Source of the DNA: XYB1-FULL-44-23 sp964441445
Lineage (GTDB): Bacteria; Patescibacteriota; Microgenomatia; CAZETR01; Amesbacteraceae
Reading direction: 5' to 3'
NCBI GenBank assembly: GCA_964441445.1
Contig: CAYTYO010000026.1
Span: 1-8,992, forward strand
DNA length: 8,992 nucleotides
Below are positions 1 to 4,243 of this stretch, in pieces; the first letter of the stretch is position 1; each line of letters opens with the position of its first letter. The position numbers and the translations under genes were made by a program. Under the pieces are notes generated by a model, which saw only the letters and a program-made list of their open reading frames with translations, did not search any database and was not told the DNA's origin.

Positions 1-5
1 AGAGG

Positions 6-25
6 CATTGCTACTCGTGGCCCTC
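6..25 (-). repeat. 20-bp direct repeat, copy 2
   Basis: This 20-mer matches positions 238-257 at 18 of 20 bases in the same orientation, 232 bp apart. Read on the minus strand it is GAGGGCCACGAGTAGCAATG, a purine-rich start that resembles a Shine-Dalgarno sequence, ending in an ATG. Sequence similarity stops right after the ATG. It may be a duplicated 5' leader of tandem small genes or a dispersed genomic repeat. Confidence 0.6.
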
Positions 26-54
26 AAGCTAGCGTTAGCGATGCTTCTTTTTTT

Positions 55-91
55 GTGCGAGATAGAAGTTAAACTTAACTTCTCATCGCAC
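55..91. repeat. Long imperfect inverted repeat (hairpin)
   Basis: The arms are GTGCGA/TCGCAC (6 bp) and AGAAGTTAA/TTAACTTCT (9 bp), separated by a 3/2-nt internal loop and closed by a 2-nt centre, giving 15 complementary pairs in 37 nt. A run of seven T lies on the plus-strand 5' side, so on the minus strand the hairpin is followed by A residues. It therefore does not fit an intrinsic terminator in either direction. It lies within the degraded small-gene region and covers the stop codon of the alternative 52-codon frame. Confidence 0.7.
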
Positions 92-237
92 TGATAGAAA
101 TAAATCCCTGGTTCATTTCGTTCATCTTCAAAAGCTGTCCCCTCATTGCCATCCCGTTTCGCTTGAATACGCGTTTAACTCTCCCACTTTTGTGGGCAGT
201 TGGCAGTCCGATCCATTTAAGCAGTTTTCTCATAATC

Positions 238-257
238 CATTGCTATTCGCGGCCCTC
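238..257 (-). repeat. 20-bp direct repeat, copy 1
   Basis: On the minus strand this reads GAGGGCCGCGAATAGCAATG and matches 6-25 with two transitions. It begins about 7 nt downstream of a predicted -10 box (269-264), so it would form the very 5' end of the transcript from that promoter. The terminal ATG opens a seven-codon frame that stops immediately before ATG 216. Confidence 0.6.
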
Positions 258-263
258 GACATG

Positions 264-292
264 TTTATACCATTTCTTGTCAATTCTTTCAA
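264..292 (-). promoter_or_regulatory. Sigma-70-type promoter reading towards the left edge
   Basis: The minus strand shows TTGAAA (292-287), a 17-nt spacer and TATAAA (269-264), a near-consensus housekeeping promoter. The expected start is near 257, at the first base of repeat copy 1. It would drive the small-gene region at 1-240. Confidence 0.6.
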
Positions 293-543
293 CCCTATAG
301 TTTTATATTTTCCCCACTAAGCCTATCCTATAATAGGTATGTATACTGATATAAAACCGTTAAATAGGCATTTGTGGATAAGTAATCCTTGCTGAAATCC
401 AGATTAACCTACTATTAATATACTGTGGATAACTTGTGTAGTTCTGCAATTTTTGCTTTATCCGCGCATCCAAGTCAGACAATAAGCTTCTTACTTTAAG
501 TCCTTAGCCTCTCTCCTATTTCCAACTCATATCTCTGCCTGGG
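293..543. other. Gene-free AT-rich intergenic region with two DnaA-box 9-mers
   Basis: I see no convincing gene between radA and the promoter at 264-292. The stretch holds two exact copies of TGTGGATAA (reverse complement of the DnaA-box consensus TTATCCACA) at 373-381 and 424-432, in the same orientation and 51 bp apart. A weaker TTATCCGCG lies at 458-466 in the opposite orientation. The DNA between the two perfect boxes is mostly A/T. DnaA binding, either as an origin element or for regulation or titration, is possible. An origin is doubtful because a fork leaving this point to the right would meet the rRNA, rpsA and every other gene here head-on. No clear terminator for radA is visible. 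Confidence 0.45.
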
Positions 544-1872
544 TTAGTCCTTTAATAGCTTATGTATTGCCGCCTCAACACTTTTCCCCGACTCAGCCGA
601 CGCCACTCTAAACCCTAGTTTCTTGGCTTCTTTTACTCTTCTTTCCAGTCCGGTAACTTTTCTTACCTCTCCCAAAAGACCCACCTCTCCTACTGCCGCC
701 ACGTCAGCAGACAGGCTTTTATTTAAGAAAGCAGAAGCAATAGCCAGACAAATAGCCAGATCAATACCGCGATCGGCCAGCTTAATTCCCCCGGTTACAT
801 TCACAAATATGTCTACACTTTCCAAATGCAGATTGGCCCGGCGCATTAAAACTGCCACTAACATCTGCATTCTGGCACTATCCACCCCAGTTGCCACCCG
901 CCGCGGCATTGCAAGCTGCGACTGGCTGGTCAAAGCCTGAATTTCGGCCAGCATCGGTCTTTTCCCTTCCAAAACCACTGACACCACACTTCCCGGTACC
1001 CCTTCCACTCGTTCCGACAGTAATAGTCGTGACGGATCCGATACACCGATAAGTCCCGCTTCTGACATTTCAAATACTCCTACCTCATCCGTCGGCCCGA
1101 ACCTGTTCTTTATCGCCCTGACAATCCTTAATGCCTGGCTTCGCTCTCCCTCAAACCACAACACAGTATCGACCACATGTTCTAAAACCCGTGGCCCGGC
1201 AATTGACCCGTCTTTGGTCACATGCCCGACCAAAAAAACCGGGATACCGAGGGACTTAGCTGTCGCAGTCAACCGCGCCGCACATTCCCGCACCTGCCCG
1301 ACCGACCCGGCCCCGCCGGTTAAATCGGCCGTAGTCATGGTCTGAATAGAATCGATTATTGCCATAATCGGCTTCTCTTCCCTGATCTTATCTGCCACTT
1401 CGTCTGCATCCGCGCTCTCAAATAATAAAATGTTCCCCTGGCCTTGTTTGGTCAACGTTGTTTTCAGTCGTTTCACCCGCAATGCTACCTGCCCGGCGCT
1501 TTCTTCACCGCACACATACAAAATCTTTCCCGCTCCGGCCATCCGCATGGCCGTCTGCGTTAATAACGTTGATTTCCCTATTCCCGGCTCTCCGGCCAGT
1601 AATACCACCATCCCGGCCACTAAACCACCGCCTAAAACACTATCCAGTTCGGCTTCTCCCGTCGGTAGGCGGTTATTTTCGACCGCCGCCACCTCCGCCA
1701 GTTTATAAACCTGTGATTTCGCCCTGCGCTGGTTTTTTCGGTTTGCGTCCTGATTTTTTACTACCGTTTCCACCAAGCTATTCCATTCCCCACAATTAGG
1801 GCATCTGCCTGCCCATTGGCTTTGTGCATATCCACACTGCTGACACACAAATTGATTCTTCACCTTCGCCAC
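544..1872 (-). CDS. radA: DNA repair protein RadA (Sms)
   Basis: RadA is a RecA-like ATPase that promotes branch migration and processing of recombination intermediates. Numbered from GTG 1872 (442 aa), the protein has an N-terminal four-Cys zinc finger (C10-x2-C13 and C24-x2-C27). The Walker A motif GEPGIGKST is at 94-102 and Walker B IMAIIDS ends near 175. The RadA signature KNRFG is at 255-259, followed by a Lon-protease-like C-terminal domain from about residue 290. Length is normal for the family (about 450). The frame extends to a TTG at 1890, but starting at GTG gives MAKVKNQFVC, which matches the usual RadA N-terminus; neither start has a good Shine-Dalgarno. The gene follows the Cys-rich orphan gene by 65 bp with no strong promoter between them, so read-through from that gene is likely. 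It ends with TAA. Confidence 0.96.
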   Translation of the reverse strand: MAKVKNQFVCQQCGYAQSQWAGRCPNCGEWNSLVETVVKNQDANRKNQRRAKSQVYKLAEVAAVENNRLPTGEAELDSVLGGGLVAGMVVLLAGEPGIGKSTLLTQTAMRMAGAGKILYVCGEESAGQVALRVKRLKTTLTKQGQGNILLFESADADEVADKIREEKPIMAIIDSIQTMTTADLTGGAGSVGQVRECAARLTATAKSLGIPVFLVGHVTKDGSIAGPRVLEHVVDTVLWFEGERSQALRIVRAIKNRFGPTDEVGVFEMSEAGLIGVSDPSRLLLSERVEGVPGSVVSVVLEGKRPMLAEIQALTSQSQLAMPRRVATGVDSARMQMLVAVLMRRANLHLESVDIFVNVTGGIKLADRGIDLAICLAIASAFLNKSLSADVAAVGEVGLLGEVRKVTGLERRVKEAKKLGFRVASAESGKSVEAAIHKLLKD

Positions 1873-1937
1873 CCGCCCATCATACCCCAAAGATCGATAC
1901 CATGTAATCCGCGTTCAGCCTGTTTTTGTCACTTCTT

Positions 1938-2228
1938 TTAATCCGGCCTTCCACTGCACTCACCCGTACCCTCATCAAGCGAACAACTGACAGTTGTAAC
2001 CGAACTGATAGCACCTGCCACCGCCATATTAGGTAATCGACTTTTCCACGTTGACAATAATTCTTCTGTTTGTTTTAACTGACTTCTAAGTGTCGCTTCC
2101 GCTTCCTTCGACATTTTCTCACTAGCTAACCTTTCTCGTAAAGTATCCACAGAATCTGCCAGCATCCGATAATTTACTGCTGCCGGAGCTTCGCACAAAC
2201 GACAATAGTAATAATCACACTCTTTCAT
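1938..2228 (-). CDS. Small Cys-rich orphan protein A (96 aa)
   Basis: I do not recognise a family. The protein has three parts: a Cys/Tyr-rich N-terminus with CDYYYCRLC (Cys 4, 9 and 12), a charged helical middle (about 20-66, heptad-like Leu spacing), and a C-terminal tail with a C-x8-C pair (VSCSLDEGTGEC). No signal peptide or membrane segment is evident. Protein B, encoded just upstream, has the same layout, an almost identical length, the same C-x8-C tail spacing and a similar middle segment (EELLSTWKSRLPN versus LERLLATKEGNFPD), so the two look like diverged paralogs. The Cys residues could bind metal or form disulfides; this is inference. A strong promoter ends only 8 nt before the ATG, arguing for a real gene with an almost leaderless mRNA. 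It may be co-transcribed with radA. Confidence 0.7.
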   Translation of the reverse strand: MKECDYYYCRLCEAPAAVNYRMLADSVDTLRERLASEKMSKEAEATLRSQLKQTEELLSTWKSRLPNMAVAGAISSVTTVSCSLDEGTGECSGRPD

Positions 2229-2236
2229 TGCGAGGG

Positions 2237-2266
2237 ATTATAATCCCCACTAGTCTAAAAAATCAA
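2237..2266 (-). promoter_or_regulatory. Promoter of Cys-rich protein A gene
   Basis: The minus strand has TTGATT (2266-2261), an 18-nt spacer and a perfect TATAAT (2242-2237). The ATG at 2228 lies 8 nt beyond the -10 box, so the transcript should start within 1-2 nt of the start codon, leaving no room for a ribosome binding site. Confidence 0.65.
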
Positions 2267-2328
2267 TTAATGCCCAATCTGCATCACAATTCCACATCAG
2301 ATCAAATAGTATATACGAGAGGAATTAG

Positions 2329-2616
2329 CTACCTAGCTTGATTACAACCTGAACGACCAGCATCTGCCATACACTGAACACTTGATTGGCCTGAAACACT
2401 GGGTGGATCACCTGCCCCATCTGGAAAATTTCCTTCTTTAGTAGCAAGTAGTCGTTCCAATCTATTAATTTCCTCTAGCTGCTGATCGGATGGATTCTCG
2501 ATCGAACTCAAATTTTGAAGTTTCTTATAAGCAGTAATTGCATCAATCACAGCCCGAGCACCACAGGTCCCATTATAAGATTCGTAATAACCACACTCGC
2601 AATTTCTCCCTGCCAT
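2329..2616 (-). CDS. Small Cys-rich orphan protein B (95 aa)
   Basis: No known family is recognised. From ATG 2616 the protein starts MAGRNCECGYYESYNGTCGA (Cys 6, 8 and 18). It continues with a helical middle ending in LERLLATKEGNFPD and finishes with a Gly/Ser/Pro-rich linker and a C-x8-C tail (VQCMADAGRSGC). The frame is open nine codons further, to an ATG at 2643. The start at 2616 is preferred because a perfect extended -10 box lies inside that extension, ending 6 nt before ATG 2616, and because 95 aa matches the 96 aa of paralog-like protein A. The 2643 start would add two more Cys (CYNLC) and cannot be excluded if transcription reads through from rpsA. No signal peptide or membrane helix is seen. 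About 100 bp separate it from gene A. Confidence 0.65.
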   Translation of the reverse strand: MAGRNCECGYYESYNGTCGARAVIDAITAYKKLQNLSSIENPSDQQLEEINRLERLLATKEGNFPDGAGDPPSVSGQSSVQCMADAGRSGCNQAR

Positions 2617-2622
2617 ACACAA

Positions 2623-2631
2623 ATTATAGCA
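2623..2631 (-). promoter_or_regulatory. Extended -10 promoter of Cys-rich protein B gene
   Basis: The minus strand reads TGCTATAAT, a perfect extended -10 element (TGnTATAAT). There is no good -35 hexamer at the right distance, as expected for this promoter class. The -10 box ends 6 nt before ATG 2616, placing the predicted start on or next to the A of the ATG: a leaderless mRNA. Confidence 0.6.
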
Positions 2632-2680
2632 CGACACAGCCATTTATTAGTTTTTACCAACTACCCATTCTGCTCATTCT

Positions 2681-3823
2681 CTACTTATATCCTACCGGTT
2701 TAGTACTCAAGACCACGCCCAACGACAATCTTCTCTTTTCTAAATCTACTGATTCCACAAACACCTCAACTTTTTGTCCTTCCGTAAATCCGGCCTCGGC
2801 CGGCATCTTGGACGCATGAATTAACCCCTCAATTCCCTTTTCCAATCTGACGAGCACTCCGTATGGCGCTACCTTTGTCACCACTCCGTCGTGTTTACTA
2901 TCCACCGAGAACTTCTTTTGCACCACCAACCATGGATCCTGCGATAATCGCTTAGTCGACAGCGCTAGTTTACCGTTTTCTTCGTCCATTCCGATTACCT
3001 GCACTTTCATCTTATCTCCCACCTTTACCTCTTTGTTCACGTCATCAATCTTTTCCCATGACAACTCACTGATATGTATCAATCCTTCCAGTTTTACCTG
3101 CTCTTGTTCCACGATTTTCTTGGATTTTTTCGTTTCGCCCTGTGAATCAATCACAATTTCGGCAAATACACCGAAAGGCACCACTCCCACAACTACCGCT
3201 TCATATTCTTCGCCCATCTTTACGGCCGATAAAGCCAGTTTCTTTTCTTCAATATCTGACGCGTCAGAGACTGCCCGTTCGGACAATACCAATCTGTTGT
3301 TTGCCCTATCAGCCTCAATCACTTTCACTTTCACGGCTTTACCGGTTAAAGCACCAGGGTTAGTTTCCGCTTCTTTGCCTAATTGAGATGTGGGCACAAA
3401 TCCGTAAATACCATCTACATCGACCAGTACTCCGCCCTTCGTCACTTCCTTCACCCGGGCAGTAACTTCCAGATCCTCAGCCAAAGCGTGCTCCAACGCT
3501 TTCCATGTCGTATCAATAGCCGCTTTCCGCAACGACAAAATCACCTGACCGGCATCGTTTTCGGTTATAAGTACCACTCCTTCAACTACATCGCCCGGTT
3601 TCATTGCCCGGAAATATTCTCGGGCCAACTCATATTCCATCTCCGAAACTACGGCTTCCGCCTTACCGCCGATATCGATATATACAGTCTTCGAAGTCAC
3701 TTCCAATACCTTTCCCGTTACCTTTTCGCCGCGTTTAAACCCTTTAAGCTTGTACCCGGTCTGAGCCAACAACTCCTCCATTGTCGTCGGAGCCTGCGTG
3801 TTTTTAGAAGTTTTTGTAGCCAA
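2681..3823 (-). CDS. rpsA: 30S ribosomal protein S1
   Basis: S1 binds mRNA on the 30S subunit and helps load messages, which matters where Shine-Dalgarno sequences are weak, as here. The 380-aa product has four S1 (OB-fold) repeats at roughly 30-100, 115-184, 203-292 and 305-372. Typical repeat motifs are visible, such as PFGVFAEI, EGLIHISELSW, GDKMKVQVI, YGVLVRLEKGIEGLIHASKM and RRLSLG. Four repeats is a common reduced form compared with six in E. coli. Repeat 3 carries an extra charged loop (about 226-244: DSQGETKKSKK and following). The only in-frame start that keeps the N-terminus is TTG 3823, in an A/T-rich context with no Shine-Dalgarno; ATG 3781 is an alternative. It has its own promoter (3931-3958) and a leader of about 100 nt with a small upstream frame and hairpin. 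Confidence 0.95.
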   Translation of the reverse strand: MATKTSKNTQAPTTMEELLAQTGYKLKGFKRGEKVTGKVLEVTSKTVYIDIGGKAEAVVSEMEYELAREYFRAMKPGDVVEGVVLITENDAGQVILSLRKAAIDTTWKALEHALAEDLEVTARVKEVTKGGVLVDVDGIYGFVPTSQLGKEAETNPGALTGKAVKVKVIEADRANNRLVLSERAVSDASDIEEKKLALSAVKMGEEYEAVVVGVVPFGVFAEIVIDSQGETKKSKKIVEQEQVKLEGLIHISELSWEKIDDVNKEVKVGDKMKVQVIGMDEENGKLALSTKRLSQDPWLVVQKKFSVDSKHDGVVTKVAPYGVLVRLEKGIEGLIHASKMPAEAGFTEGQKVEVFVESVDLEKRRLSLGVVLSTKPVGYK

Positions 3824-3837
3824 TTTAAATTTTTAGA

Positions 3838-3854
3838 CAGCAACTAGCTTGCTG
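3838..3854 (-). promoter_or_regulatory. Hairpin in the rpsA leader
   Basis: The minus strand forms CAGCAA-(5-nt loop)-TTGCTG, a 6-bp stem 14 nt before the TTG start of rpsA. The loop contains the TAG stop of the upstream 19-codon frame. It is followed by TCTAAAAATTT rather than a T-tract, so it is not a clear terminator. A role in translational control of S1 is inference. Confidence 0.4.
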
Positions 3855-3903
3855 AATATACGCCAAAACGTGCCAAGATTAGTTTTCGGTTAGTTTTGTA
3901 CAT
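3844..3903 (-). CDS. Possible leader peptide (19 aa) upstream of rpsA
   Basis: A short frame in the rpsA leader starts at ATG 3903, reads MYKTNRKLILARFGVYSAS and stops with TAG at 3846-3844. GAGGA lies just upstream of the ATG (GTGAGGATATG), one of the better Shine-Dalgarno-like sequences in the window, although the spacing is short. The stop codon lies in the loop of the hairpin at 3838-3854. Autoregulation of S1 through its leader is known in gammaproteobacteria. Whether this frame is translated or regulatory here is unknown. Confidence 0.3.
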   Translation of the reverse strand: MYKTNRKLILARFGVYSAS

Positions 3904-3930
3904 ATCCTCACTTTCTTTAAAAGTAGATGG

Positions 3931-3958
3931 ATTATACCAGCCTTACTGGCTATTTCAA
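3931..3958 (-). promoter_or_regulatory. Promoter of rpsA
   Basis: The minus strand shows TTGAAA (3958-3953), a 16-nt spacer and TATAAT (3936-3931), preceded by TGG so that it is also an extended -10. The -35 box overlaps the last codons of the alkyltransferase gene. The spacer contains an inverted repeat CCAG-N5-CTGG that could be an operator, though it is short. The expected start is near 3924, about 100 nt before the rpsA start. Confidence 0.75.
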
Positions 3959-4240
3959 ACACTTATCTAAATCCACCCTATCTCCGCAAAAAATCACTCC
4001 CTCGTCAGCCAGTCTTCGTCTCTGTTCCCCCTCACCTCCGAATGCATACCCGGCAGCCAATTTTCCGTCACTAAAAACTACCCGATGACAAGGCACATTT
4101 TTATCTTTGTTCGCATGCAGAGCCTGGCCCACCCGTCTGGCATCTCTGGTTTGAATAGCTTTAGCCACCTGACCATAGGTCATCACTTTTCCTTTCGGAA
4201 TCTTTTTTACCACTTCGTACACCTGCTCAAAAAAATTCAT
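3950..4240 (-). CDS. Minimal O6-alkylguanine-DNA alkyltransferase (MGMT/Ogt-type)
   Basis: This 96-aa protein corresponds to the C-terminal DNA-binding domain of methylated-DNA-protein cysteine methyltransferases. The family removes alkyl groups from O6 of guanine by transfer to an active-site Cys. Visible features are the MTYGQVAKAI helix-turn-helix start with Tyr22, the arginine-finger segment ARRVGQAL (35-41) and the active-site motif PCHRVV with Cys51. Cys is retained, unlike alkyltransferase-like proteins, where it is replaced (often by Trp). The N-terminal RNase-H-like domain of Ada or Ogt is absent, as in many small bacterial members. It may transfer alkyl groups itself or act as a lesion sensor. 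It begins 3 nt after the pyrG stop codon, so it is probably translated from the same mRNA. The TAG stop overlaps the rpsA -35 box. Confidence 0.9.
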   Translation of the reverse strand: MNFFEQVYEVVKKIPKGKVMTYGQVAKAIQTRDARRVGQALHANKDKNVPCHRVVFSDGKLAAGYAFGGEGEQRRRLADEGVIFCGDRVDLDKCLK

Positions 4241-4243
4241 GTG

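Larger units (their letters stand above)
1..216 (-). pseudogene. Possible broken small zinc-ribbon-type gene, cut by the window edge
   Basis: Reading the minus strand from ATG 216 gives 13 codons containing a Cys-Pro-Gln-Lys segment, then an in-frame TAA at 177-175. After the stop the same frame stays open for 58 codons to the window edge. It reads TRIQAKRDGN, then an acidic stretch, GIYFYQCDEKLSLTS and a Lys/Arg-rich segment. The order CPxK, TRxxA, YxC and LTS resembles small zinc-ribbon proteins common in phages, actinobacteria and CPR genomes (CPxK..TR..A...Y.C..C...HLTS). The second Cys and the His of that pattern are missing here. I infer one ancestral gene inactivated by a nonsense mutation and decay. 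An overlapping 52-codon frame (233 to 75, beginning MRKLLKWIGL) is an alternative reading with no recognisable family. A seven-codon frame (ATG 240, stop 219-217) sits directly before ATG 216. Family assignment is from memory of motifs and is uncertain. Confidence 0.35.

Noticed and set aside
55..91. Hairpin considered as an intrinsic terminator
   Set aside because: The T-run is 5' of the hairpin on the plus strand and the minus strand continues with A residues, so neither direction gives stem then U-tract.
75..233. A 52-codon minus-strand frame beginning MRKLLKWIGL, downstream of a good promoter
   Set aside because: It overlaps another frame whose residues better match a known small-protein pattern, has no clear Shine-Dalgarno, and resembles nothing I know. 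Kept only as an alternative reading.
329..334. TATAAT on the plus strand in the intergenic region
   Set aside because: There is no -35 element at the right distance and no plus-strand gene downstream; it is part of the small palindrome CCTAT-N6-ATAGG.
293..543. Origin of replication
   Set aside because: Two DnaA boxes alone are not enough, and all genes to the right, including rRNA, would be transcribed against the fork. Kept as a finding to test, not as an origin call.
623..940. Plus-strand open frames opposite radA, and similar ones opposite rpsA, pyrG and the hydrolase
   Set aside because: They are antisense shadows of strongly supported genes, without recognisable motifs or initiation signals.
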